From: Gibbula magus
Lineage: Eukaryota; Mollusca; Gastropoda; Trochida; Trochidae
Direction: 5' to 3'
Assembly: GCA_936450465.1 (NCBI GenBank)
Contig: OW388300.1
Location: 22,011,232 to 22,075,231, forward strand
Length of the DNA: 64,000 nt
Shown here piece by piece: positions 37,637-51,225 of this stretch. A program made the translations under genes and the position numbers. Below the pieces are notes generated by a model. That model was not told the origin of the DNA. It searched no databases and was given only the letters and a program-made list of their open reading frames with translations. Position 1 is the stretch's first letter; each line of letters begins with the position of its first letter.

Positions 37637-38520
37637 AAAACTATTGTCTTATCGTGTGTTAAGACTTTTTCCCATTGGAAGCTGTGATCTCAACCAAGGA
37701 CCACAGGTAAAAAAATCAACATGTGTCGTCTTCTTCGTCGAAAGCTTGGCAGATGGGGATTATAAATTGTAGATCTGGTGTGGCCCCAAATTATGTGTAC
37801 AGTCGTTTTGGCAAATAGGGGTTATAAATTGTCGATTTAGTATGGTTTCAACCTCATATATTGTTTTATCTAAGGTCTGATCAGTTATAGAGCCAAGTAT
37901 GTTTGGACAGTATGTCAGCAAACAGCTATAAGTCTGTATGGTATTTTAGTTTTAATAATTGTAAATTATCTTAACCTTGTTTTATGGTATGGTGAAACAA
38001 GTTCTCCACAATCGAATAAATAGAGATTCATATCTAAGTGGGGATGTCATAATGTTTTTACAACACGAAAGGCTGTAAAATTATCTTGTCCCTAGGAACA
38101 GCAAGGGAAACATACTTTTACTGGCACGAGTGATGTAAAACAACATGACATCCATGAGAGTGTGTTAATGTCTTTAACTATATATGTTAATTATCGATAC
38201 CACTGAAGACATTTAATAGAAAGGTATTAGCATCATCAATGGTGAATATAATCTTGTCAACACAGATAGAAACATCTCCTACACTGTTACTATTGAACGG
38301 CTGGACTATCAACACGCTTATGATGCAGGCTATTTTCAAACAACATAATTCAAACTCAAAGATCACTGTTGTTATGTAATAACTCGATTACCACAGACCA
38401 AAATATTACATATTTCGATGTAAAATGTTAATGCTGTGACAATCTTCCTCATTTTACATCAAACGTTTGTATAAGATGGCAGATGAATTGGCACTTTCAC
38501 ACTGATCACAAATACGTTCG

Positions 38521-38590
38521 AAGAACTGTGGGACCGAACCTGCAACCTTATGGTTTCTGGTCGAGTGAACTAACACTACAACCAGATGAC
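38521..38590 (-). repeat. tRNA-like (SINE-head-like) remnant inside the transposon
   Basis: On the minus strand the sequence reads like a degenerate tRNA: a D-arm-like TAGTGTTAGTTCACTCGA followed by a B-box-like GGTTCGGTCCC about 30 nt later. The B box has G where the consensus has A. No tail or target duplication was identified. Confidence 0.35.
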
Positions 38591-40352
38591 ATGAGAATGA
38601 CATTTCTATGCAATTGATTGAGCAATTGATTAGAGTTCTTAGATTTTATTTGACCAAAATGGTTATAAGTTTGCATAGTAGTCTTATTTTTGTCACTTTA
38701 AAGGAACTATAGTACGCCGTTCTAACTAAAAATCCATTACTCTCGCGAAAAGAAACATAAACAGTGTAACCAATGGCTAAATAAGACCCCTGAAACAATT
38801 AAAGAATTCTATAACGAATGTTTTCCGGCCCTGTCATTTTAAGGTGTTCACACTAAATTGCCTGCTCGAAAGTAGTTCAAGCATTCTGACTGATTAACCT
38901 ATACCTATATGAGCCATTGTGTATGTTAATAGACATTTCTTATTTTCGTATTTAAATATATTCTCTTAGTTTTTCGCAAATTTACTTTTTTCGACCCAAA
39001 ATAAGTATGATACGTTTCCAGTTTACATATAGATCAAGTCTATTATTTTCAAGCGCGAAACATTGTGGTTTTCTCCCAAATAAACATAAACATAAACAAA
39101 CAAATACAAGAGACAGTTTATGAGTATTTAAAAAAATATAAATATACGTTTTTGGCGTTTATTTATTTACCATTTATTTCAATTATGTAGTTTTTCGGAC
39201 TATATCTGCCATAGTTTGCTGGTATAATCAAAATAAAATACATTTAACAGGTAAAATGTCAATAATTTGTATATTAACATGATCTTTTGAAACATGATAA
39301 TATAACAATTGTCACATTCAGTTGAAAACACTTGAGAAAAACGAGCTTCATATGGGTTGACATTGTGGCGACTTGTAAAATTGATAAGCCAACACGCCTC
39401 GGAAATGTTGCTAGGTGGTACTGTTTTTATACAGAAAAGGAAAAGCTGTTAATATGACGTTAGATTCTATTGACGCGCGTTAATCTAAGGCTTACTTTCT
39501 TTAAAACCAAATTTCATCGGATTGTTTTGATATGAAAATGATGTGTCATAGTTTTGTAGATTTCCCTAGCGATTGATACACATAAACATAATGTTGTAGT
39601 TAAAACACTAACATACTCAATGGTTCTTTAACACTCAGAGTGGAGTTAAAATATGGCATGATGGAATGGCCAACTATCTTGCTGTCAACCTCTCCAAATT
39701 GCATGAAACCAAGCAAACTACTACTCACACTGAAGACTTCCACGAAACTGTCGCTTTTCAGACAACACCAATTCAAACCAATACGGATAAACATTTTTCT
39801 ACTGATACGGCTTATTGGGTCGGGTAATGAGATGTTTTACCCTCTAAACGTAATATATTGTATAAACAAATTTAAAAAATGACACAATGGAGCAAAAAAG
39901 TATGCAAATAAACGCGCTGAAGTAACTTTAAAAGGAAGTGCACATTTTTATAAACACAATATGTTGTATTGTGTTTTTTTGGTTTTTTTGTAAGCTGACG
40001 ATATTGACATTGACAGTACCAACTTGTACATTTCCACGTGCATCACGATTAGTTCATGCTTTCTGTGAGCTGCCTAATAAAGACACTTTTGTCTGACAAG
40101 GACACGTCTCTTTTACCCTAATATGTCAAACAAACGAGAAATGAAAATAAAAATAAAATGTTGTCAATTCTGTTTGTGGTTTGATGTAGTGTTGAGATTG
40201 GGTTCAAGTTAGACGAACCATCAAGCACGTGAAACATGAACACCTCGGCCTCGTGATTCACGTGCGCGAGGGCTCTAACTGGAACACATCGGTCTCAGTC
40301 GGTAACTCCCAAGTAAGCTCAATACATCCATGCTGTTATATTTTTAAATATG

Positions 40353-40500
40353 AGACAGCATGCCGTCTTGTGAAATATGAAGATGGCATGCCATCTTAAT
40401 TTTTTAACATTTGACACAATGAACTCTCCCCTGAATCATCAATCATCACAGACGGCATGCCATCTTTATAAGACAATAATTTTTAGACAGCATACCGTCC
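40353..40500. repeat. Right subterminal palindrome cluster of the transposon
   Basis: Variants of the same 16-bp palindrome at 40353, 40381, 40450 and 40485, mirroring the left cluster. They have more mismatches than the left copies. Confidence 0.75.
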
Positions 40501-41809
40501 CATTGTAACTAGACGGAAAGCCGACATGTCCCTGACTGACCATCGTTGAATGAGAAAATGCAACACAAACATGCATGGCGCTCGTGACAACGTTTTGAAA
40601 TATTAAATATAATGCCCATGGTAAAGCGAACGTCACAATTTAATGTGACGATTGAATTTTTATGCTACTTATTGAAACGTTCACTTCTTTGCATAATGTT
40701 TAATAATAATAAGTTTGCATCAATTGACCGATGTTTAAACATTGCAAACCATATAACTACGTAAAGAGAGAGCGAGTATGCTGTTTCAGCATTAAGCCAT
40801 GACGTCATGATGTCTCGTCTGTTATGTACAGTAACTTTGCAAGTGCAGAATTTATTCTGTAATATATCATAAAGGATCATGCTAGTGACTTATCTCAATT
40901 ATTGAGATAGTTCATCAAGCGGAAAACTGTGAAGATAAATATGTCAAGAATACAATCGAGAAACGTTTTCTGTTCACTTGATAAGTTTGTCGATGTAGTA
41001 TCCATGACAGATTTTGGAAGAATATATGATGCAGGGAATACTCTGTGTTTTCACTGCTCTTTCACATTTCACATTTAACTTTTTACACATTGATATAAAG
41101 GTTCTAAATCAGCATTTGTCTCAACATTAACACTCGGGATCATGAGTGTTAACACGTCAACGTCAGTGGACGTCAAAAGGCAGTGATGAAATAATTCTCG
41201 ACTTTATAATATATACTTGATGATAAAGCTGAGTTAAACTATAAATGTTCTTCGAAATATTATTAAACAATCAATTCAAATATTCAATAACTTTGTATTC
41301 AGTATGACATGCATGCTACGTCAAGACAGATTATGGTTAAATAGAAAATATATACATTCTACATTTTTAACGTGCTTAAACAGCAAAAAGCCAAATGATT
41401 AATTAGATATTAAACAATGCATACTCAATTCAATATGTGCGAAGTATTTGATTTAATGTCAACGCATACTCATACTTTAAGGGAAATGACAATGGCTCAG
41501 AAAAGGTAAACTAAATATATATGGTTCACATATTTACATCAACATGCACACAAATACAAATTCTGACTTTTGGCAGTTTGGCCGTTTATTTGGTGTTTAT
41601 CATAATGTCAATTTCATGAATACATTGTTGCTTATCCATAACATAGCATTCTGAAGGACCACCCTTCTTTATGATTATCACGAACAGTCAAAATAAAACT
41701 CATTCATCTAAGTTGTGCAGTTACACATTTTAAATAGTTTGCTTATTTCGTTATACATGGGAGGGACAAGAGTTGGAGCAGCGAAGACGCATGTATATAT
41801 AGAAGAGTG

Positions 41810-42762
41810 TTACAGCCCCATGTCGAATCCATCCATGAGGAAGACCCAAGGAGAAAGCCTGAAGGAGTTCTGTTGAGCAGGGGGAGGTTTGTTGTACATG
41901 TTCTGCATGATGGTCTGTAACATCTGTCTCTGCAGGAAGAGGCTGTATGGGGACAGTTGGGGTCCAGTTTGGGGTATGGTGTTTGTATTTGGACCTGAAA
42001 TAGAACAGTGATAACAGTTTACCATCAAATCATAGGTACACAAACTAATACATTTGTTGTTTAGTATACGTATTTACGCATATCTTGTCCTGAAACACGT
42101 CATGCAGACCATAATGGATCTTTTGCCTCCATCTATCGCTGATCATGATATGTTGAACTAAATCGTGTTGTGGAAATGTTTAGATCCAACTAGGACAATT
42201 ACCGTGTTGCTATGGTGGTTACGTTTTACATGTTGCTGTCATGCATGATAGATGTTCCAGTAAGATAAGATAAGGACAAGAATACAAATATGAACCGTCA
42301 TTACGATGAAACTGCTTTAAACTAACTGGTGCTGCCAACAGGAGGAGCTGTAGAAGTTTAACTCGTGAAGCACATCGTGTCGGTGGTAGTTATTTATTAA
42401 CGCTTCAGCTTTGTAGTAATGTTGATGAATTTCTATGCAGTTGAATTATAGCTCCATGTTTTGGTGAGACAAAGCACATTATTGTTCTTTTATCTGGAAA
42501 GGGCTTGTATAAGTTCGATAACTTGTGCCAATTCCTTATATTGACTGAATAAACTATATTAACAAAATATAAATGTTTCAAGCAATCAATCACTAAACTA
42601 AACCGGAGTCTCAACTAATCTGAGATTCAACTAATTCTTCTCTCACCAATATATCTCGTATATATAAAAGTGAAACAACCTACCTGTGCTCATAGATTGA
42701 ACTGCTATGATTAGTACTGCCAGGATCAGAATGCGGGTAGTTTGGACTGTTCGGAGTGCCAT
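41810..42762 (-). CDS. A6: family A secreted peptide
   Basis: Coding exons are 42684-42762 and 41810-41994. Distinctive sites: the signal exon ends QSMSTG (Ser for Asn), and the mature exon has TGPQLSPY (Gln for Pro). The tail is standard. The signal exon is shared with A7 while the mature exon is not, which marks the crossover described in the findings. Confidence 0.82.
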
Positions 42763-43284
42763 GATGACTTGGGCTGTATTCTGTAACACATCAGAGGAAA
42801 CTGTGAATAATATTGAGAAACCTGGACATGGTCAAGGGCAGCATACACGTATACTACAATCCAATCATGTTTCACAATCACTATCTGTAATTTATACGTG
42901 ATTGTTTTGATAAGATATACAAAATGTTAAGTGGTGAAATGATATTGATATGATACACCAAATATTCATCCCTGAATCAAGAATGCTCACAACAAATATT
43001 AATCCGAAACGATTCAGTATTTTAATCTTTCGGTCACGGTCATAATGAAATGATATAGCTGAATATATATGTTCGGTTGGATTACATAAACATGACTTTG
43101 TGATAAATGTGATTTCAATATACTGTACTGTAGTCATACATGTAGTAGAATCAGGAATAGTTACAAAAAAACAATCTTTAAATGAAATCAGCTGTCTGCT
43201 CAAAAGGCACGAATATGCATTTAAAGTAGAAATATCAGAATCAAATAGGAACTTATTTGAAATAATTATTGCTAGAATACTTAC

Positions 43285-44550
43285 TGTTTATAATATCCAG
43301 ATCTGTGGGGAATGAGGGAAAAGCGTTTCTCCTTTCTATTTAAAGGGAACATGCCCAGCTGACTACAAGCGTTATCAATTAGGGATACATGTTTGCATGT
43401 GCACCTGTAGGCGTGATAGCTAATTGAGTCCATGTGTAGACAGATGAGAGAGCAGAATGTACAACTTACTGCAATGAGAGAGACAGAGAGTTCCCTTTCC
43501 TTAATTGATTGTTATATTGTAGTACTTGTCATGACATTTGACCAATGCTTTCGTGGACGTACGCCTACAATTTGGACTATTTGGTGACTAGAGACCAGAA
43601 GTGTCCTTCTTCGACATACCCAAGTCAATATACGAATTAACTTACTCTTTCTAATTGCTGACAATTCAATTCGAAAGCTGCTGGTACACAATAAAGATCA
43701 TAATACTTAACCGATTGGTTAATAATTTAGTCATATGACAAACGTTTATTGTGTCACGATTGCGGTCTTCAACATATGGACTATGTTTGAACTGACAATA
43801 TTCTGATGAAGTAAAATGATTCAAATGCCCAATTATGATTATTTTATGTATGGTTGTGGTTTAGTCTTTCTGCGGTACTGTCATCACTATTTATTAATAT
43901 CTACAAATATTTATTTATGAAAGTGCACACTGATTTGAATATAACACTCTCACTATTCGATATTTAATGTTCTGGCCTTTCAAATCATAGCTAAATCTTT
44001 GATAAAATTAATAAACAATAGTATCCAAGTAAAATCTAAAAACAATACAATGTTCATTACATGCATTTCACATTTTTCCATTCAAGCAATTCTCTCTCTC
44101 TTGCTAAATATTTTACTGTACTACAGAGTAGAATATTTCCGGCTAACCATTACTTGTGGTATATAATTCAACTTCTCCAATCATTTCTTGGGAAATAGTA
44201 TGAATTTAGACCATTAATATGGACTTGAAAATATCAATTTCAAATTACCGATTTCTTTAATATAGCACATTTCCTTTATCGTTAGTAGTAGCTGATTGTA
44301 AACCTGCAATTAAGTATAATAATATAATCCACTACACGTCAGAGATGTCTACATCAATGATATAACACGTGACGAGTACACGCTTGTTAAGAGTGTGATT
44401 CAATTTGTTTGGACCGATATATCAGGTCACCACGATGATGATGACAGGTGCTTCGTGTTCCAAGCCAACTAGTTTCCTATATAATGTAGGAGAGAAGATT
44501 CCTTCTACATACTGACTATTTCCAAATTCGCCTAAACGAAACACGATTTG
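43285..44550. promoter_or_regulatory. Unit 6 divergent promoter region
   Basis: Minus TATA-like box at 43345-43336 with leader exon end 43285; plus TATATAA at 44478-44484 with leader exon end 44550. Shares with unit 7 a deletion (near 44083) that removes about 40 bp found in the other units. Confidence 0.6.
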
Positions 44551-44976
44551 GTAAGAACATTTCATTCTCTATCCATATATTTACTTCATTGTGTTGTGTT
44601 CATATTAGAATCATAATTTTGAACATTTCCCATTCCTTCAGGGACTAGATATAAACAATAGAGACAACGTGTATACATGTAGTTGAGTATTTATCTCCTT
44701 TTAATCAGTGTTCACGGATATTGAATCTCAGTATTCATATTGAATGTCGCAATATCGTTAATTATGCTATAGACAAGATGTATTCAGGGGTGCCTGGTCA
44801 AGGTACAGGAGAGTAATTATATATATATAGTCAATTATGGCCATTACTGACCAGTGCACATAACTCAAATGCAAGTTGGTGGAGGTATTTTATTTCAACA
44901 TTTGCAAGATCTTCATATGTATATTTTTTGTTACTAGTTTTTAAGAATGTTTGTGACAGATTAGGATAAGAACAGC

Positions 44977-46299
44977 ATGGCAACTACCTCCTTGAAAGTG
45001 ACTTGTCAGATTGTTCTGATGTTGTTCCTCCTGACACTGATAGTGCAGGCTATGAACACAGGTGAGGAGGATACGTTGTAGCTAATTAGTATACCTCACA
45101 GTAAATATGTTACATTAGTAAATACGTGTTTTTACTGAAACGTTTAAAGAAGTTTCAGTAGAAAAGTGTATTTACTGATGTAACTGATTTACTTTAACAT
45201 ATATGACGTAAAAAATAGAAAAGTATAGATGAATTGTTTCACAGATTATTTATTGATTAAATGCACATGGATGAGAGAAACTGACCAATGTCAATTAATA
45301 CTTGCTCTTCATTGTTTTATAAAAAGTGGATTTACATAGAAAACGTACCCTGAATCATTGCAGTTCTCTCATCCTGCTCAATCAGTGTATTTGTATTCGC
45401 TACGCTACAACAAAACAATGATTCCCTGAGCCCTATAATTGTCGTTACGCTGTAGACCTGTTACTCATTGCTAATACCAAAGCAATGTGATTTTTCAACC
45501 AATGAAATCTCGTGATTTTGAACGTCGACGAGATGTCTTCTCACCCAGGTACTGCCTTTCCTTTGCGAATGGAAGTTCTTTCATTGGCTTGTTATTTATA
45601 GCTCATAAAACAGTTTTCGATCTCAGGAAATCAGGGTAATGTAGTAGCGTAGCGGATAAAATACACTGATTGGGCAGGATGGCGTTCTGTGTACCAAGTT
45701 TTATCACAATCGACCTTGTTCCGGTTAATCAGAATTGCCAATCATTGCATCTATAGGGGTACGAACTCGTTCGGTGGTTCCTCTCCAAATAACAAAGATG
45801 GCTCTACTTATTGAAATATAGTTTTTTTGTAATTGAACATACAATACAAGTAGATAGTAACCGAGGCAAACTCATATGTCAAGTTATTATAGTGTCCAGT
45901 TGGACAAGCTTCATTTAACAGTGCATTGTCCATTTTTTAAACAGTTACAAATGTTAAAACTCTACCTCGACGTTATGATATTGATTACAGGTAATGTTAT
46001 TGTATCAATAAGAAGCTTAACTGTGGTTCACACGGCATAATTAAGTCCTGGAATGTACATCATATTGTCAAAATGTGAGTAATAGTGTCTAAATGTCTGA
46101 CTTGTTTTACACTACAGGACACACAACAAACACAATCTCCAGTTATCCCTATACTTTCCCACTGCTGGGTAATCACCTACAAGGAACAGGTCTACAGAAC
46201 ATGCAACACCGTCCTAGATTCAACTTCAGACAACAATCTTCTCGATTTCCTGCTTGGATGTTCCTTATGGATGGCTTTGGTTTCCACATGGGATTATGA
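44977..46299 (+). CDS. B6: family B secreted peptide with D-to-H tail change
   Basis: Coding exons are 44977-45061 and 46118-46299. The mature exon has YTFPLLGNHLQGTG in place of YTSPLLSMYLQGAG. The tail ends GFGFHMGL, with His for the otherwise fixed Asp. A second frame over the same exon stays open for 174 codons, discussed separately. Confidence 0.8.
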
Positions 46300-48099
46300 A
46301 CGACATATATACAGATTGGATGAGCTCAAAGTCTTCTGTCAACACAACGTAGTGCATTTTTACAGATGTAATGATGTTACATATACATGTACGGTGCTGC
46401 CAGTCATAGGCTATGTGACGGAATTTGGACTCAATTATTATTGTCTGATATCCATCCAACAAACTCGATTGTCGATACACTTACTTTTAATATGTTATAT
46501 ACATGTACTTGATTTAAGAACATCTCATGGTACCACCCAACACTGTAAAAAGATAGTGGCAATTACTAAATGTTGTGATGTTAATAAATTCATTAATGTA
46601 TCTTTGTGAACATTCCTTGCCTTTTGTAATGGCTGTTGATATCCTAAGAGACGATAGTGTTTTCTCGGTGACATGTACATCATTCAACGGTATTACTTTT
46701 TGACTAAAAGTTACTGACAACGAGAATGTGTCACATCCAAAGGCCTACATCTTGTCATTGATAACACCATGTCTGATAATTCGAACGCCATCAAAGCCAA
46801 CATTACTGAATAAGATGTAACCGTAGTTGAATGAGAAAATGCAACACGTACATGCATGGCGCTCGTGACGACGTTTTAAAATATTAAATATAATGCCCAT
46901 GGTAAAGCTAACGTCACAATTTAATGCGACGATTGAATTGTGATGCTACTTATTGAAACGTTCACTTATTTGCATAATGTTTATTAATAAGTTTGCATCA
47001 ATTGACCGATGTTTAAACATTGCAAACCATATAACTACGTACAGAGAGAGCGAGTATGCTGTTTCAGCATTAAGCCATGACGTCATGATGTCTCGTCTGT
47101 TATGTACAGTAAATTTGCAAGTGCAGAATGTATTCTGTAATATATCATAAAGGATCATGCTAGTGACTTACCTCAAATATTGAGATAGTTTATCAAGCGG
47201 AAAACTGTGAAGATAAATATGTCAAGAATACAATCGAGAAACGTTTTCTGTCCACTTGATAAGTTTGTCGATGTAGTATCCAAGACAGATTTTGGAAGGA
47301 CATATGATGAAGGGAATACTCTGTGTTTTCACTGCTCTTTCACTTTTCACATTTAACTTTTTACACATTGATATAAAGGTTCTAAATCAGCATTTGTCTC
47401 AACATTAACACTCGGGGTCATGAGTGTTAACACGTCAACGTCAGTGGACGTCAAAAGGCAGTGATCACCAGTCACTTGAAATAACTCTCGACGTTATAAT
47501 ATATACCTGATGATAAAGCTGAGTTAATCTATAAATGTTCGAAATATTTTTAAACAATCAATTCAAATATTCAATAACTTTTTATTCAGTATGACATGCA
47601 TGCCACGTCATGACAGATTATGGTTAAATAGAAAATATATAAATTTACACTTTTAGCGTGCTTAAACAGCAAAAAGCCAAATGATTAATTAAATATTAAA
47701 CAATACATGTAGATATGTAATTCAATATGTGCGAAGTATGTGATTTAATGTCAACGCATACTCATACTTTAAGGGAAATGACAATGGCAAAGAAAATGTA
47801 TACTTTATATATGGTTCACATATTTACATCAACATGCATAAAAATACAAATTCTGACTTTTGGCAGTTTGGCAGTTTAGTTAGTGTTTATCATAATGTTA
47901 ATTTCATGAATACATTGTTGCTTATCCATAACATAGCATTCAGAAGGACCACCCTTCTTTATGATTATCACGAACAGTCACAATAAAACTCATTTATCTA
48001 AGTTTGGCAATTACACATTTTAAATAGTTTGCTTATTTCGTTATACATGGGAGGGATACGTGTTTGAGGATCGAAGACGCATGTATATATAGAAGAGTG

Positions 48100-49008
48100 T
48101 TACAGCCCCATGTCAAATCCATCCATGAGGAAGACCCAAGGAGAAAGCCTGAAGGAGTTCTGTTGAGCAGGGGGAGGTTTGTTGTACATGTTCTGCATGA
48201 TGGTCTGTAGCATCTGTCTCTGCAGGAAGAGGCTGTATGGGGACAGTGGGGGTCCAGTTTTGGGTACGGTGTTTGTATTAGGACCTGAAATAGATTAGTG
48301 ATAACAGTTTACCATCAAATAATAGGTACACAAACTAATACATGTGTTGTTTAGTATACGTATTTACGCATATTTTAGTCCTGAAACACGTCATGCAGAC
48401 CATAATGGATATTTGCCTCAACCTATTGCTGATCATGATATGTTGAACTAAATCGTGTGGTGGAAATGCTTACATTCAACTAGTTGTTGTCATGCGTGAT
48501 AGATGTTGCAGTAAGATATAAAGGACAAGAATACAAATATGAACCATTACGATGAAACTGCTTTAATCTAACTGGTGCTGCCGACAGATATAGCTGTAGA
48601 AGTTTATCTCGTCAAACACATCGTGTCGGTGGTAGTTATTTATTTACGCTTCAGCTTTGTAGTAATGTTGATGAATTTATATGCAGTTGAATTATAACTC
48701 CATGTTTTGGTGAGACAAAGCACATTATTGTTCTTTTATCTGGAAAGGGCTTGTATAAGTTCGATAACTTGTGCCAATTCCTTATATTGACTGAATAAAA
48801 TATATTAACAAAATATAAATGTTTCAAGCAATCAATCACTAAACTAAACCGGAGTCTCAACTAATCTGAGATTCAACTAATTCTTCTCTCACCAATATAT
48901 CTCGTATATATAAAAGTGAAACAACCTACCTGTGCTCATAGATTGAACTGCTATGATTAGTACTGCCAGGATCAGAATGCGGGTAGTTTGGACTGTTCGG
49001 AGTGCCAT
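48100..49008 (-). CDS. A7: family A secreted peptide, crossover hybrid
   Basis: Coding exons are 48930-49008 and 48100-48284. The signal exon is the A6 type (QSMSTG), and the mature exon is the A8 type (NTVPKTGPP, with Lys for Gln). The acceptor region CTAATCTATTTCAG introduces a stop upstream of the exon, so only the spliced reading is open; the gene is otherwise intact. The candidate poly(A) signal of other A genes is changed here to ACTAAA (minus strand, near 47877). Confidence 0.8.
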
Positions 49009-49530
49009 GATGACTTGTGCTGTATTCTGTAACACATCAGAGGAAACTGTGAATAATATTGAGAAACCTGGACATGGTCAAGGGCAGCATACACGTATAC
49101 TACAATCCAATCATGTTTCACAATCACTATCTGTAATTTATACGTGATTGTTTTGATAAGATATACAAAATGTTAAGTGGTGAAATGATATTGATATGAT
49201 ACACCAAATATTCATCCCTGAATCAAGAATGCTCACAACAAATATTAATCCGAAACGATTCAGTATTTTAATCTTTCGGTCACGGTCATAATGAAATGAT
49301 ATAGCTGAATATATATGTTCGGTTGGATTACATAAACATGACTTTGTGATAAATGTGATTTCAATATACTGTACTGTAGTCATACATGTAGTAGAATCAG
49401 GAATAGTTACAAAAAAACAATCTTTAAATGAAATCAGCTGTCTGCTCAAAAGGCACGAATATGCATTTAAAGTAGAAATATCAGAATCAAATAGGAACTT
49501 ATTTGAAATAATTATTGCTAGAATACTTAC

Positions 49531-50796
49531 TGTTTATAATATCCAGATCTGTGGGGAATGAGGGAAAAGCGTTTCTCCTTTCTATTTAAAGGGAACATGC
49601 CCAGCTGACTACAAGCGTTATCAATTAAGGATACATGTTTGCATGTGCACCTGTAGGCGTGATAGCTAATTGAGTCCATTTGTAGACAGATGAGAGAGCA
49701 GAATGTACAACTTACTGCAATGAGAGAGACAGAGAGTTCCCTTTCCTTAATTGATTGTTATATTGTAGTACTTGTCATGACATTTGACCAATGCTTTCGT
49801 GGACGTACGCCTACAATTTGGAATATTTGGTGACTAGAGATCAGAAGTGTCCTTCTTCGACATATCCAAGTCAATATACGAATTAACTTACTCTTTCTAA
49901 TTGCTGACAATTCAATTCGAAAGCTGCTGGTACACAATAAAGATCATAATACTTAACCGATTGGTTAATAATTTAGTCATATGACAAACGTTTATTGTGT
50001 CACGATTGCGGTCTTCAACATATGGACTATGTTTGAACTGACAATATTCTGATGAAGTAAAATGATTCAAATGCCCAATTATGATTACTTTATGTATGGT
50101 TGTGGTTTAGTCTTTCTGCGGTACTGTCATCACTATTTATTAATATCTACAAATATTTATTTATGAAAGTGCACACTGATTTGAATATAACACTCTCACT
50201 ATTCGATATTTAATGTTCTGGCCTTTCAAATCAGAGCTAAATCTTTGATTAAATTAATAAACAATAGTATCCAAGTAAAATCTAAAAACAATACAATGTT
50301 CATTACATGCATTTCACATTTTTCCATTCAAGCAATTCTCTCTCTCTTGCTAAATATTTTACTGTACTACAGAGTAGAATATTTCCGGCTAACCATTACT
50401 TGTGGTATATAATTCAACTTCTCCAATCATTTCTTGAGAAATAGTATGAATTTAGACCATTAATATGGACTTGAAAATATCAATTTCAAATTACCGATTT
50501 CTTTAATATAGCACATTTCCTTTATCGTTAGTAGTAGCTGATTGTAAACCTGCAATTAAGTATAGTAATATAATCCACTACACGTCAGAGATGTCTACAT
50601 CAATGATATAACACGTGACGAGTACACGCTTGTTAAGAGTGTGATTCAATTTGTTTGGACCGATATATCAGGTCACCACGATGATGATGACAGGTGCTTC
50701 GTGTTCCAAGCCAACTAGTTTCCTATATAATGTAGGAGAGAAGATTCCTTCCACATACTGACTATTCCCAAATTCGCCTAAACGAAACACGATTTG
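49531..50796. promoter_or_regulatory. Unit 7 divergent promoter region
   Basis: Minus TATA-like box at 49591-49582 with leader exon end 49531; plus TATATAA at 50724-50730 with leader exon end 50796. Nearly identical to unit 6. Confidence 0.6.
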
Positions 50797-51225
50797 GTAA
50801 GAACATTTCATTCTCTATCCATATATTTACTTCATTGTGTTGTGTTCATATTAGAATCATAATTTTGAACATTTCCCATTCCTTCAGGGACTAGCTATAA
50901 ACAATAGAGACAACGTGTATACATGTAGTTGAGTATTTATCTCCTTTTAATCAGTGTTCACGGATATTGAATCTCAGTATTCATATTGAATGTCGCAATA
51001 TCGTTAATTATGCTATAGACAAGATGTATTCAGGGGTGCCTGGTCAAGGTACAGGAGAGTAATTATATATATATAGTCAATGCTTATGGCCATTACTGAC
51101 CAGTGCACATAACTCAAATGCAAGTTGGTGGAGGTATTTTATTTCAACATTTGCAAGATCTTCATATGTATATTTTTTGTTACTAGTTTTTAAGAATGTT
51201 TGTGACAGATTAGGATAAGAACAGC

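Larger units (their letters stand above)
37012..40538. mobile_element. 3.5-kb non-autonomous TIR transposon in the B5/A6 spacer
   Basis: Terminal inverted repeats of 27 bp (37012-37038 and 40512-40538) begin CAGTCAGGGACA and match except for two central bases. The host sequence accat is duplicated on each side (37007-37011 and 40539-40543). A 6-bp duplication accatc is equally possible if the end base is host. Units 1 and 8 show the empty site (gtaaccatctttgaatg, gtaaccgtcgttgaatg). Inside are many 16-bp palindromes near both ends and a tRNA-like repeat, but no reading frame above about 80 codons, so no transposase. CAG ends suit several superfamilies; the 5-6 bp duplication does not settle which. 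Confidence 0.85.
42370..48615. repeat. Segmental duplication, 6.25-kb unit, copy 1 (A6 signal exon to A7 mature exon)
   Basis: Matches 48616-54863 at an offset of 6246-6250 with very few differences. Both ends fall in intron 2 of a family A gene, at the sequence cacatcgtg. Confidence 0.82.

Noticed and set aside
38521..38590. A functional tRNA gene
   Set aside because: The B box has a mismatch and I cannot form an acceptor stem or a clear anticodon arm; a SINE-head remnant fits better.
39600..39882. Overlapping opposite frames inside the 3.5-kb transposon as a transposase remnant
   Set aside because: Only 64 and 80 codons, on opposite strands, with no transposase motif that I can see.
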